NCBI GenBank assembly: GCA_946221385.1
Contig: CAMIGX010000001.1
Coordinates: forward strand, 1-64,000
From: an uncultured Propionimicrobium sp.
Lineage (GTDB): Bacteria; Actinomycetota; Actinomycetes; Propionibacteriales; Propionibacteriaceae
Reading direction: 5' to 3'
Length of the DNA: 64,000 nucleotides
Shown here: in pieces, positions 1 to 8,537 of the stretch
Layout of the letters: every line of letters starts with the position of its first letter
Position numbering within the stretch: the stretch's first letter is position 1
The notes under the pieces: model-generated
Databases searched by the model: none
Seen by the model: only the letters and a program-made list of their open reading frames with translations
Told to the model about the DNA's origin: nothing
Program-made: the position numbers and the translations under genes

Positions 1-40
1 CAGATGTAACAGCCCTTTTACGGTACAATGTTTTTAACCA

Positions 41-724
41 CTAAAACATAGTGGGTGAATGCCCTGGCGTGCGCAGTGCGTTGAACTGCAGGAAGAACTT
101 ATTGCGGCCTTGTGATCCCTGATATTGAATTCGTTCACGCCGATCGATATATAGCTGAGCGTCCAGGAACGGAGCGGCGACGATTGTCACCTTCTCAGCG
201 GGTAGCTGCTGCACGTCGTTCACGTACAGCTTCAGCTGCGTGTCGCCGAGCTCTTTTTCGCCTGCCCTCGCGGTCACCGAGCCCGCGATTGAACCAACTG
301 CGCCGGCTTTAATCGAAAATTTGCACTCCGCCGCCGATATGAGCCTGGCGGCGTAACCAGCCCCAGAAACACAAACCCCGTTGTTTACGATGCTCAACTT
401 GTCTGGATCGAGCTTGACTACAACCTCGCGTTCCGGCCCAGCTTCAAAATTAATGGAGAGGTTATAAGTGACGTCGTCGTTGGTGGAAACGACCCGGTCA
501 CGGGCGCTGTCATCGCCGTTTACGAAACCGTTCGCGCTGTTAATACGCGATTGATCGGGAGTGCCATGGCCGGTGCCGTCTTGGACGAGCGAAATACGGG
601 CAGAGGTATATCCCTGTTTGGAGGTATCTGCCAATGCCGTGGGAGTAATGCATTGAACGCCCAGCACTGCTGCCACTAGGGCTGCAGCGCAAATTCCTCT
701 TCGAGCGCGCGGCAAATAATTCAC
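41..724 (-). CDS. Short secreted surface protein downstream of sortase
   Basis: The 227-residue product starts with a Sec signal peptide (residues 1-33: basic MNYLPRARRG, hydrophobic core, cut near ALA-DT). The rest is beta-rich, polar sequence resembling the outer domain of an actinobacterial surface protein. GTG 724 is preceded by a strong purine-rich ribosome site (GGGAGGGAG). The gene follows a class C sortase gene on the same strand, which suggests a sortase substrate, but no LPxTG motif, C-terminal membrane segment or basic tail is present. All three reading frames close within about 50 bases after residue 227, so it may be the N-terminal remainder of a longer pilin or adhesin. I do not recognise a named family. 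Confidence 0.6.
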   Translation of the reverse strand: MNYLPRARRGICAAALVAAVLGVQCITPTALADTSKQGYTSARISLVQDGTGHGTPDQSRINSANGFVNGDDSARDRVVSTNDDVTYNLSINFEAGPEREVVVKLDPDKLSIVNNGVCVSGAGYAARLISAAECKFSIKAGAVGSIAGSVTARAGEKELGDTQLKLYVNDVQQLPAEKVTIVAAPFLDAQLYIDRRERIQYQGSQGRNKFFLQFNALRTPGHSPTMF

Positions 725-811
725 TGAGCTCCCTCCCCCGAAAGCCCCAAAAAACTAGGAGTGAATCTAGCGCAAGATTTCGCTTTGTCTAGTGGTTTCA
801 TTAGTAATTTT

Positions 812-1819
812 CTAGGAATTTTGGCCCCGCTTGGGAACGTGCCGGTTTTTCATATCAACCGGCTTAATGCCATACCAGATTGATGACGCGATGAGCAGGG
901 CCATTAGCGGCAGCCACCAGGGGAAGCCGGGTATTTTCGGCATTGGGCCAGGGACGTCTTTCACCTCTAGCGGGATCCGTTCTCCCGTAACCAGCAGTCG
1001 GTGGGAATTGACGCCGACCGGCACGCAGGTAATTAACGTCACTAGATCCCGCTGCGGGACTGGAGCAATGAACTCCACCTGGGTGGGCTCAACACGTAAC
1101 CGCTCCACTACCCGGTAGCGAAAGCGCTCACCCATTACGACGACGTCAAAGGTGTCGCCGTCTTGGAGTTCTGGAAGACGGGTGAATAGCTCCATATTCG
1201 CTAGCCCAGAATGTGCAGTGATGACACTGCGGTTACCTTTGCCGCCGACCGGCAGCGAGGTGCCGAAGAGGTGCCCCGCGCCATGATCGAGCGCCCATTT
1301 GCTAGTGCCGTGATAGATCGGAATATCGGCGGCAATCCGGGGGATCTGAACAGCACCAATCGCTGCATAGGGCCCCGGTACAAGCAGCTGCTCGTACCGA
1401 CGGTAGGCATCACTATTTGGTGAAGCGACGTCCCCACCAAGAGCTGAATCCGCCGCGATTGCGGGCAGCTGGGAATTGTATTCGACGACTTCCTTTAGCT
1501 TTGAAAGTCGATCCGGATCGCTTCGCTGCTCGTGGATGATCGTCTTGTTCATTTCGTGAAGTTGCTTCGACGTCAGCCACTGCGAAGCCGAAGGGTAGAA
1601 GCCCACTACGACGGAGGCGGTAAACAACACCATGACGACCAGTCGCGATGGGCGCCCGGGATACCACCATTGGTGGCGTTCCACCGGAGCTTCAAGGTTA
1701 GTCTTCGCGGCACGACGTTTACGCCACAAAATCATCGCGACGGCAAGCACGCCCAAAATGCCCAAGATCCAGTAGACCGCAGCGAGCAGTGAACTGGGAG
1801 CTGGAAAATCGATCCGCAT
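812..1819 (-). CDS. Class C-type sortase
   Basis: Membrane-bound cysteine transpeptidase that joins surface or pilus proteins to each other or to the cell wall. Predicted layout: N-terminal membrane segment, cytoplasmic basic stretch (WRKRRAAK), second membrane segment, sortase domain, and a C-terminal hydrophobic segment, as in class C enzymes. The catalytic triad is visible: His203 (TAHSG), Cys265 (TLITC) and Arg274 (NSHRLLVTGER). I chose ATG 1819 because GGGGGA lies 6-8 bases upstream. A longer reading from 1882 has no good ribosome site and would put 21 unrelated residues before the membrane anchor. It lies between dinB and a short secreted protein, its likely client. Confidence 0.9.
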   Translation of the reverse strand: MRIDFPAPSSLLAAVYWILGILGVLAVAMILWRKRRAAKTNLEAPVERHQWWYPGRPSRLVVMVLFTASVVVGFYPSASQWLTSKQLHEMNKTIIHEQRSDPDRLSKLKEVVEYNSQLPAIAADSALGGDVASPNSDAYRRYEQLLVPGPYAAIGAVQIPRIAADIPIYHGTSKWALDHGAGHLFGTSLPVGGKGNRSVITAHSGLANMELFTRLPELQDGDTFDVVVMGERFRYRVVERLRVEPTQVEFIAPVPQRDLVTLITCVPVGVNSHRLLVTGERIPLEVKDVPGPMPKIPGFPWWLPLMALLIASSIWYGIKPVDMKNRHVPKRGQNS

Positions 1820-1899
1820 TCGGAATCCCCCGATTGGACTAGCGTTGGGCTGAAGCGTTGCGCAAATGCGGCTGCCAGTCAACCGGCCGGTCCGTCATG

Positions 1900-3279
1900 T
1901 CAAATCTCTGACCGATTGGGCATGGTGTCGGCCATTCCAGTGCTGTCGGCGCTCGGCTCCCATTCCATCGGCAGATGCGGCTCGAGGTGGAGGGCCGGAT
2001 CGTCCGAGGCAAAGGAGCGCACTGGACCAATTCCGGTGTAGCGGGTCTCGAATCTGACGGTGACGACCCCCGCGCCTGATCCCCAGACCCAGCCGTGCCC
2101 TAATTCGTCATGGCTCACGTCCAGGCCAGGCGCCCAACCGTCAATGTGCCGGCGACGCGACGTGGTGATCTCACTTGCAGCAGACAACGGATGACCCAGT
2201 TGCGCGTCATCGTCCAGCTGGAAAAGGTCTTCCTGAGCAGCAGTGGAGAAATTAGAGGCCCCCACTCCGAGTAATCGGACTCCGTCTTGCAGGTCTAGGC
2301 CAGCTAACAGACCACGGGCGACCCGCAAAATTCGCTCCGGGCTATCGGTCGCACCATCCAGGGTGCGCGAGCGGGTGAAGGTCGTGAAATCAGCTAACCG
2401 AGCCTTGACGGTGATCGTGCGTCCAAAGACTCCAGCTTTGGTCAATCTCGACGCCACGAGGGCACTATCACGGACCAGGATCGCGTCTAATTCCGCTGGG
2501 TCGCGCAGATCTGTGAGGAAGGTGTCTTCAACCGAGATGGATTTGGCATCTCGATGGGCGAGGACCGGGCGGTCGTCGCGGGCGAAGGCGAGATCGTGCA
2601 GCCAGGCGCCCGTCGATTGACCGAGCTCGCGGATCAATTCGCGGTCGGAAGCCCGTTGTAGATCTGCGACGGTCTCAATTCCCAGCCGGGCTAACCTTTC
2701 ATTGGTGGCATGCCCCACACCGGGGATGACCTTGACCGGTAGCGGGGTGATGACGTCCAACTCCTCGCCGGCAGCGCTGATGAATTGGCCATTCGGCTTG
2801 GCTTTCTCGCTGGCTAGCTTGGCCATGAATTTGCTCGTCCCGACGCCCACCGACGCGCTCAAACCTTCGGTGCGGCGGGTCAGTTCGGCGCGCAACTCGG
2901 TCACCAATTCCGGGAGCTTGGTTTCGTCAAAATCTGTTAGCTGCGACAGGTCGACGTAGGCCTCGTCCAAGCTGAGCGGCTCGACGATCGGCGACAACTC
3001 GTGCAACAGATCCATGACGATCCGGCTGGATTGGCGATATGCCTCAAAGCGTGGCGTCAGATAGGCGGCGTGCGGGGCTTTGCGTCGAGCCTCACCTGAC
3101 GGCATCGCCGAGTGCACCCCGAAAGCGCGCGCTTCATAACTCGCGGTGGCGACCACACCGCGGGCGGTCACCCCGCCGACGACGACGGGCTTGCCGCGCA
3201 ACGAAGGCTTGTCGCGCTGCTCAACAGAGGCATAAAAAGCGTCCAAATCCAGGTGCAGAATGACCGGTTTGGAACGCAT
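1900..3279 (-). CDS. dinB: DNA polymerase IV (Y family)
   Basis: Error-prone lesion-bypass polymerase. The palm carries the metal-binding acidic residues Asp11 (HLDLDAFYASVEQ) and Asp105-Glu106 (SLDEAYVDL). Helix-hairpin-helix and little-finger domains follow to about residue 345. QEDLF at residues 349-353 fits the QxxLF sliding-clamp binding motif. An actinobacterial C-terminal extension of about 100 residues follows (DUF4113-like position, not assigned). At 459 residues it is longer than the enterobacterial enzyme because of this tail. It follows folA by 24 bases and probably shares its transcript. Confidence 0.95.
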   Translation of the reverse strand: MRSKPVILHLDLDAFYASVEQRDKPSLRGKPVVVGGVTARGVVATASYEARAFGVHSAMPSGEARRKAPHAAYLTPRFEAYRQSSRIVMDLLHELSPIVEPLSLDEAYVDLSQLTDFDETKLPELVTELRAELTRRTEGLSASVGVGTSKFMAKLASEKAKPNGQFISAAGEELDVITPLPVKVIPGVGHATNERLARLGIETVADLQRASDRELIRELGQSTGAWLHDLAFARDDRPVLAHRDAKSISVEDTFLTDLRDPAELDAILVRDSALVASRLTKAGVFGRTITVKARLADFTTFTRSRTLDGATDSPERILRVARGLLAGLDLQDGVRLLGVGASNFSTAAQEDLFQLDDDAQLGHPLSAASEITTSRRRHIDGWAPGLDVSHDELGHGWVWGSGAGVVTVRFETRYTGIGPVRSFASDDPALHLEPHLPMEWEPSADSTGMADTMPNRSEI

Positions 3280-3303
3280 GGCGAGCTGATCAGGGCGTAG
3301 TAA

Positions 3304-3870
3304 TCAGGCCAGATCTGCGCGACGCTGATAAGTCACAAAGTCGAACGCGCCGCGCGGATCTCGGCTGGTTTCAACCCAGATTTCTGGGTCGATTTGGGGC
3401 AGTTTGACGTCGCCGTCGGCAGGCATATGCACCTCGCTGAGATCCAATTCGTCGACGATCGGCCAAGCCATCTTATAAATCTCGCCACCACCGATGACGT
3501 GCGCAAGGTCGTCGCGTTTGGCGGCTTCGGTGATGGCTTCTTCGAGTGTCTTTACAGCTATTCCCTTGGGCTCGCCGCGATCATCGACTTCAATCTCGAC
3601 CTTGCTGGGGTCACGGGTGATGATGATGCTGAACCGTCCGGGCAAAAAGCCCATGACGTCGTGGGTGCGCCGTCCCACGATCAACGGGTGCCCCATCGTG
3701 ACGCGCTTGAAACGCTGCCAGTCTTCGCTGAATTTGAACGGCTGCTGCTCACCGTCACCGACGACCCCGTTGGCGGCCACGATCGCGATGGCGATCAGCC
3801 GAGGGGTGCCGTCAGCGGCTTTGTGGTTGTCCGGGACGGCTGCTGGGCTGGGTTCCTGGGCGTCAGTCAT
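3304..3870 (-). CDS. folA: Dihydrofolate reductase
   Basis: Reduces dihydrofolate to tetrahydrofolate with NADPH, recycling the dihydrofolate made by thymidylate synthase. The core begins near residue 24 (LIAIAIVAANGVVGD). The acidic active-site region is FKFSEDWQRFKRVTMG, the NADPH loop GRRTHDVMG, and the glycine signature VIGGGEIYKMAWP. It has about 24 extra, disordered N-terminal residues compared with typical 160-residue enzymes. ATG 3870 is the only sensible start. thyA is on the same strand upstream, but three secreted-protein genes lie between them instead of the usual direct adjacency. Confidence 0.95.
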   Translation of the reverse strand: MTDAQEPSPAAVPDNHKAADGTPRLIAIAIVAANGVVGDGEQQPFKFSEDWQRFKRVTMGHPLIVGRRTHDVMGFLPGRFSIIITRDPSKVEIEVDDRGEPKGIAVKTLEEAITEAAKRDDLAHVIGGGEIYKMAWPIVDELDLSEVHMPADGDVKLPQIDPEIWVETSRDPRGAFDFVTYQRRADLA

Positions 3871-3907
3871 GGCTTACAGCCTAGGCGTTGCCTGGCAGCG
3901 CGGTTTT

Positions 3908-4702
3908 TCAGCGAGTGACGACGCTGCGTAACTCGATGACCTTCAACTGATAGAAATCCGGTTCAGAAACCAACCGCAACGAACCCGACTGACCCAGCGC
4001 AGACCAATCCACCCGCCACTCAACCCGCGCCGAAATTACGTAATCACCCCGATCCAAGTAGACGTGATGACAAGTCGGCGACTTCGCTTTCGGATCCTCA
4101 TCCAACCCACGCACCGAAGTCCCCACACAGCGATAACGTCTCCCATCACCAGTCTCAAACAACCCCGCGACCGGATAGGCATCCAACTCCACCGTCACCG
4201 GCCCATCAGAAACCTGCTGACGAATCCCATCTGGATGCTCAACATGCAACCAAACCGGAAAACCAACCGGCAACGCATTCCACTCATTACGAGCCGGATC
4301 AGGCTGCATCACAAAACGCGCCGCCGGCACCTGCACCGACCCAGCAACCCGAGACGCCGTATCTGCGACGATCAAGGGATCTAAAGAACTCAAATCGGGC
4401 GTTGCTCCTGGATAAGGTCCTGGAAGTCTTGTCGGACGGGGAACACCGTTCGCTCCAAACTTTGGTGCGGATCCAGGCGCAGTCGTGTCGTCGAGCCTCG
4501 GAGCATAGACGGGTGGAGCCGAGATTTGCACGCCCGGTCGAAATACGCTTGCTTCAACGTATCCGTAACTTCCGTGGGCTTCCGAGCGAACTTGTTTATC
4601 GTTGCCCCAGCCCAACGGATCATCAGCGGCAGCCAGCGGAACGAACCCGGCTGTCAGTAAAAAAGCGGCGAACATCGACGTCATTATCACGCGAGCGAAC
4701 AT
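3908..4702 (-). CDS. Secreted protein of unknown function
   Basis: 264 residues with a signal peptide (hydrophobic residues 5-24, AAA-DD cut site), then a proline-rich stretch (about 50-105) and a beta-rich domain. The second half contains two cysteines (YRCVG, PTCHHVY) likely to form a disulphide. It resembles unnamed actinobacterial exported proteins whose genes often accompany LysM/SAF-type or ATP-binding exported proteins, but I cannot assign a family. Its start overlaps the end of the upstream lipoprotein gene by 16 bases, so the two are translationally linked. It lies in the three-gene block between thyA and folA. Confidence 0.7.
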   Translation of the reverse strand: MFARVIMTSMFAAFLLTAGFVPLAAADDPLGWGNDKQVRSEAHGSYGYVEASVFRPGVQISAPPVYAPRLDDTTAPGSAPKFGANGVPRPTRLPGPYPGATPDLSSLDPLIVADTASRVAGSVQVPAARFVMQPDPARNEWNALPVGFPVWLHVEHPDGIRQQVSDGPVTVELDAYPVAGLFETGDGRRYRCVGTSVRGLDEDPKAKSPTCHHVYLDRGDYVISARVEWRVDWSALGQSGSLRLVSEPDFYQLKVIELRSVVTR

Positions 4703-5241
4703 GATGTCACCGGCTTACTTGAAATACCAAACAACTTCAATTTCTGATTCTCAAAACGGAAATAATATTTTTCATAAGAAATACCTCCGTGCCCCATGAA
4801 CTCACCGTCTTGATAGGTTTCGACACGAGAAAAATCTGCGCACCCCTCCAATATCACGGCCGCGTTATGCTCAAGAGTTCCAGGAAACATTTTCAACTCA
4901 TACGAACCAGCATCGACATTTTTCAAAACAATCTTCTTTGAAGAATTCTCCCAGTACTTGTCTTGAGACAGAGATAAATACGGGTCTGTCGTTAATTCCT
5001 TCAGCTCCTCTGGAAAAGGCTCATAGACACCGGCAAAAATGTGCGAATTGTGGATAGCATCAACTCTCCTGAAGACGCGCTCGGCTTCGGCTACCAATTC
5101 AGCCGGAGTGGTCGGCAGCGGCTGCGTTGGGTTCAATGTGGAAGGCGTCGGAACCGGTTCCTTGGTCGGGTTCGCGCACGCACTCAGCAGCAGAGCCATG
5201 CAGCACGCCGTCACAGCAAAGGTGCGTGCGGTTCGGGTCAT
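4687..5241 (-). CDS. Lipoprotein, first tandem copy
   Basis: 184 residues with a lipoprotein signal: MTRTARTFAVTACCMALLLSAC, lipid-attached cysteine in LLSAC-ANP, then a Thr/Pro linker. The mature domain holds a predicted helix (AELVAEAERVFRRVDAIHN) followed by beta strands and a late cysteine pair. It is a paralogue of the next gene upstream (5306-5854). Both share the signal, the helix, the 'G..YEKYYFRF/G..IYLRYFFSM' strand and the end SSCSLx. ATG 5241 has a near-perfect AAGGAGG five bases upstream. Function unknown; the fold may be NTF2-like (inference). Confidence 0.75.
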   Translation of the reverse strand: MTRTARTFAVTACCMALLLSACANPTKEPVPTPSTLNPTQPLPTTPAELVAEAERVFRRVDAIHNSHIFAGVYEPFPEELKELTTDPYLSLSQDKYWENSSKKIVLKNVDAGSYELKMFPGTLEHNAAVILEGCADFSRVETYQDGEFMGHGGISYEKYYFRFENQKLKLFGISSKPVTSCSLA

Positions 5242-5246
5242 AGGGT

Positions 5247-5285
5247 CCTCCTTGGGGGAAGAAGGTCGCTCAACACATCAAGCGC
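5247..5285 (-). repeat. 39-bp direct repeat, copy 1 (lipoprotein leader)
   Basis: This 39-base segment ahead of the lipoprotein gene at 4687-5241 is identical to 5860-5898 ahead of its paralogue. It contains the AAGGAGG ribosome site. It marks duplication of the gene together with its translation start region. Confidence 0.9.
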
Positions 5286-5305
5286 CAGTAGGGATCCTGT
5301 ATTTC

Positions 5306-5854
5306 TCACTTCAGCGAGCATGAGGATACCTCTTCACCGGTCATATCAAAGATTCTTAAGTCGCCATCAACCATGCTGAAGAAATATCGGAGATAGATAA
5401 TGCTTCCATTTCCTTGTGATATTCCATCTCTGAGCACTTCTACATGCTGAAAACTCGAACAAACGTGCACCGACGCAATAGTGTTGGCAGGAGCTTCACC
5501 TCGGAATGGTTCAATTTCAAACCGTGCGTTCTCGACATCTTTAAATGAATAATTGTTTACCCGCACAGTTTCGTAGTCTTCTTGGAACCATGCCAAGACT
5601 TGCGGCGTGACATATCGGGACAATTCTTTAGGAATAGTTGGATCCCCACCGTAGAGATGGCGCTTATCTAATTCAACTACTCGATTGACGATCCGTAACG
5701 CTTCCTCCTCTGGAGACAACGAAATCGACACCGATGAGGACGGATGAGCGACGCTGCTGGTCGATGGTGCTGGCTCAGTGCGGTCCGTGCACGCGCTCAA
5801 CAGCAACGTCATGCAGCACGCAACGACAAAGGCATGTGCGGTTCGAATAAACAT
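5306..5854 (-). CDS. Lipoprotein, second tandem copy
   Basis: 182 residues with a lipoprotein signal (CCMTLLLSAC-TDR) and a Ser/Thr/Pro linker. The mature domain resembles the downstream paralogue at 4687-5241 in order and length. Conserved points are the EEALRIVNRVVELDKRHLYGG helix region, a mid-domain cysteine (HVCSSF) and the C-terminal SSCSLK. ATG 5854 follows the same AAGGAGG leader. Signal and leader are better conserved between the copies than the mature domains, suggesting an old duplication or diversifying selection on the exposed part. Function unknown. Confidence 0.75.
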   Translation of the reverse strand: MFIRTAHAFVVACCMTLLLSACTDRTEPAPSTSSVAHPSSSVSISLSPEEEALRIVNRVVELDKRHLYGGDPTIPKELSRYVTPQVLAWFQEDYETVRVNNYSFKDVENARFEIEPFRGEAPANTIASVHVCSSFQHVEVLRDGISQGNGSIIYLRYFFSMVDGDLRIFDMTGEEVSSCSLK

Positions 5855-5859
5855 AGGGG

Positions 5860-5898
5860 CCTCCTTGGGGGAAGAAGGTCGCTCAACACATCAAGCGC
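5860..5898 (-). repeat. 39-bp direct repeat, copy 2 (lipoprotein leader)
   Basis: Identical by eye over 39 bases to 5247-5285. It covers the ribosome site and upstream leader of the lipoprotein gene at 5306-5854. Confidence 0.9.
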
Positions 5899-5998
5899 AA
5901 TGCCCAAATCTTGGCACACCCCGGGGCCGAACAACCGCCCCAGAAAATCGTCTGTGGAAAACTACCGGAAATAATCACCGGTTTGTGGGCAGGTCTCC

Positions 5999-6811
5999 TC
6001 AGACCGCGATCGGCGCCTTGATCGTCGAATGCGGGTCGTAGCCTTCGACACGAATGTCGTCCAAGGTGAAGACGTCGATCTCTCGCACCTGCGGATTGAG
6101 CCACAGCGTCGGCAACGGCCGCGGATCTCTAGACAGCTGCTCGTTGACCTGATCAATGTGATTGTCATAGATATGCGCGTCACCGAAGGTGTGGACGAAA
6201 TCGCCCACCTCGAGATCACACACTTGCGCGACCATATGCGTCAGCAATGCATAGGACGCGATATTGAAGGGCACGCCTAAGAACAGGTCCGCCGAACGCT
6301 GATAGAGCTGGCAGCTGAGCTGGCCACGTCCGCCTTCTTTGCCGGGTGCGACATAGAACTGGAAGAGCGAGTGACACGGCGGCAAGGCCATGTCGTCAAC
6401 CTCGGCGACATTCCACGCTGAGACGATATGCCGCCGCGAATCGGGATTGTTTTTCAGCGAATCGATGACCCTCGCGATCTGGTCGACGTGCCCGCCATTC
6501 GGGGTTGGCCAGGAACGCCACTGATATCCGTAAATATGGCCCAGATCGCCGTTCTCGTCGGCCCATTCGTCCCAAATGTGAATATTGTTTTCGTGCAGCC
6601 AGGCGATATTTGTGTCTCCCTTGAGGAACCAAATGAGCTCACCGAAGACGCCGCGAGTGAACACCTTTTTCGTGGTGACTAGCGGAAATCCGTCAGTCAG
6701 ATCGAAGCGCATCTGATAGCCAAAGACGCTGCGGGTGCCGGTTCCAGTGCGGTCCGACTTATGCACGCCGTGATCGCGGACGTGGGCCAGTAGGTCCAGA
6801 TATTGCTGCAT
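5999..6811 (-). CDS. thyA: Thymidylate synthase (ThyA type)
   Basis: Methylates dUMP to dTMP using methylene-tetrahydrofolate, releasing dihydrofolate. Full-length, 270 residues. The catalytic cysteine is Cys146 in LPPCHSLFQFYV. Other signatures are the phosphate-binding DSRRHIVSAWN, QLYQRSADLFLGVPFNIASYA and the C-terminal KAPIAV. The start is ATG 6811, which overlaps the rdgB stop as TGATG; a TTG one codon earlier is unlikely. Translational coupling to rdgB is implied. Confidence 0.97.
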   Translation of the reverse strand: MQQYLDLLAHVRDHGVHKSDRTGTGTRSVFGYQMRFDLTDGFPLVTTKKVFTRGVFGELIWFLKGDTNIAWLHENNIHIWDEWADENGDLGHIYGYQWRSWPTPNGGHVDQIARVIDSLKNNPDSRRHIVSAWNVAEVDDMALPPCHSLFQFYVAPGKEGGRGQLSCQLYQRSADLFLGVPFNIASYALLTHMVAQVCDLEVGDFVHTFGDAHIYDNHIDQVNEQLSRDPRPLPTLWLNPQVREIDVFTLDDIRVEGYDPHSTIKAPIAV

Positions 6812-7443
6812 CAATCCTCGCTATCAATGCCAAGTTGTTCAGCTAGCACGGGCAGCATCGCCGCAATTGAGCGACCACGATGGCTGATTGCGTCCTTCTG
6901 CTCCCCCGTCAATTGAGCCGCCGTCAGCCTACCTGGACCGTCCTGCTCGGTCGGAATGAAAATCGGGTCATAGCCGAAACCATTCGGCCCAGAGGATGCT
7001 AAGGCGAGTTCGCCGGGCATTTCGCCGCGCGTGGTGAATTCGCGACCGTCCGGCATGACGAGAGCCATGACTGACACGAAGTGCGCTGCACGTCGCCCAG
7101 GTTCGACGTCATCGATTTGCGCCAAGACCAGCTCCAGATTGGCTTGGTCGTCATGTTGCGGGCCAGCCCACCGTGAGGAACGCACCCCAGGCATGCCGCC
7201 CAGCGCGTCGACACAAAGACCCGAATCGTCAGCCAACGTCGGCAGTCCTGACGCGGCCACCCCAGCCCGGGCTTTAATCAGCGCATTTCCCTCGAAGGTC
7301 CACTCCGTCTCGGCTGGTTCTGGATAGCTTTGGACGTCAGCCAACGCCAAGATTTCAATATCTAGCCGGTGCGCCGCCAAGATTCTGCGTAGCTCAGCCA
7401 GTTTCTTAGCGTTATTGGTCGCGAGCAGAACTTTCGGCGTCAT
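6811..7443 (-). CDS. rdgB: XTP/dITP pyrophosphatase (RdgB/HAM1)
   Basis: Hydrolyses non-canonical purine triphosphates (XTP, dITP, ITP) to keep them out of DNA. Signatures: N-terminal LLATNNAKKLAELRRIL, the metal/substrate region FEGNALIKARAGV and LADDSGLCVDALGGMPGVRSSRWAG, and the C-terminal SHRGRSIAAM. ATG 7443 overlaps the rph stop as ATGA. A longer GTG start at 7485 would lie within rph and adds 14 residues not typical of the family. rph-rdgB pairing is standard in Actinobacteria. Confidence 0.96.
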   Translation of the reverse strand: MTPKVLLATNNAKKLAELRRILAAHRLDIEILALADVQSYPEPAETEWTFEGNALIKARAGVAASGLPTLADDSGLCVDALGGMPGVRSSRWAGPQHDDQANLELVLAQIDDVEPGRRAAHFVSVMALVMPDGREFTTRGEMPGELALASSGPNGFGYDPIFIPTEQDGPGRLTAAQLTGEQKDAISHRGRSIAAMLPVLAEQLGIDSED

Positions 7444-8180
7444 CGCCCAAGCGCCTGACGCTGCAGCTCGGTCAGCTCCGCGCACCCCTTGACGCCCAGG
7501 TCGAGCAACTGCGACATCAGCTCCCGGTCGAAGGGCTCACCCTCAGCGGTCCCCTGCACCTCGACGAAACGTCCGTCACCGGTACAGACGATGTTCATGT
7601 CGACCTCAGCGGTGGAATCTTCGAGGTAGTTCAAATCCAACACCGGTTGACCATTGACGATGCCGACGCTGATCGCTGACACAGATCCCGTCAGCGGTTC
7701 ACCGGCCAGCAGATTGCGTTCGCGCATCCATTCGACCGCGTCCGAAAGCGCCAGATAGGCGCCGGTGATCGACGCGGTGCGGGTGCCGCCGTCAGCCTGC
7801 AGCACGTCGCAGTCGATGACGATGGTGTTCTCCCCCAGCGCTGCGTAATCGATGACGGCGCGCAGCGAGCGTCCTATCAGTCGCGAAATTTCATGGGTGC
7901 GACCACCCACGCGCCCCTTGCGCGACTCACGATCGTTGCGGGTGTTGGTCGAGCGCGGCAGCATCTCGTACTCGCTAGTCACCCAGCCCAGTCCCGAACC
8001 CTTACGCCAGCGCGGCACGCCCTCGGTGACCGAAGCTGCGACGAGCACCCGCGTCGACCCGAACTCGACCAAGACCGATCCTTCGGCGTGCTCTAACCAG
8101 CCGCGGGTGATTTTCACCGGACGTAATTGATCAGCAGCCCGGCCATCGGGGCGTGGGCCCCAGCCATTCAATTCGCTCAT
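7440..8180 (-). CDS. rph: Ribonuclease PH
   Basis: Phosphate-dependent 3'-5' exoribonuclease that trims tRNA 3' ends. Family signatures are RPDGRAADQLRPVKITRGW at the N-terminus, TEYEMLPRST-like SEYEMLPRSTNTR, GRTHEISRLIGRSLRAVID, CDVLQADGGTRTASITGA and the C-terminal phosphate-site region DGRFVEVQGTAEGEPF. I chose ATG 8180 (GGGGAAG a few bases upstream; about 246 residues, usual length). A GTG at 8219 would add 13 residues with a weaker ribosome site. It starts the long leftward run that includes rdgB and thyA. Confidence 0.95.
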   Translation of the reverse strand: MSELNGWGPRPDGRAADQLRPVKITRGWLEHAEGSVLVEFGSTRVLVAASVTEGVPRWRKGSGLGWVTSEYEMLPRSTNTRNDRESRKGRVGGRTHEISRLIGRSLRAVIDYAALGENTIVIDCDVLQADGGTRTASITGAYLALSDAVEWMRERNLLAGEPLTGSVSAISVGIVNGQPVLDLNYLEDSTAEVDMNIVCTGDGRFVEVQGTAEGEPFDRELMSQLLDLGVKGCAELTELQRQALGR

Positions 8181-8261
8181 TTTCTTCCCCAAGTCCGCCA
8201 ACGCGATCGGTTCGTTCACATCACCAACCTACCGCTGAGCACGCCCGTATACTGCTGAGAA

Positions 8262-8516
8262 ATGTTTGAGTACCGAATCTACGACTACCTCGAGGACGTC
8301 CGCCCGCCGGCCGGCACGCCCCTGTCCCAGCACGGCGCGGTGCGGCGTCAACTGCTGGAAGAAAAGCTCAACGAGCTCGCCCGCCAAGGTTGGCGCACCG
8401 TATCGTGGGATTTTGAGCATTATCGGGTACTGCTGGAACGTGCCGCCGACAGCGCCCACCTGGATCGACCACCTCGACCTCACTTCGCCGATCGCTGGTA
8501 TCCGCCGCAATATTGA
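8262..8516 (+). CDS. DUF4177-like small protein
   Basis: 84 residues beginning MFEYRIYDYLEDV, with a helix LEEKLNELARQGWRTVSWDFEHYRVLLER. This pattern (YEY start, then leucine-rich helix, GW, then a hydrophobic strand ending in ER) is that of DUF4177 proteins, by memory of the family. It is divergent from rph, with 81 bases between starts. A degraded second copy follows at 8538-8744. Function unknown. Confidence 0.65.
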   Translation: MFEYRIYDYLEDVRPPAGTPLSQHGAVRRQLLEEKLNELARQGWRTVSWDFEHYRVLLERAADSAHLDRPPRPHFADRWYPPQY

Positions 8517-8537
8517 GCGACCTACGAAAGGACCCGA

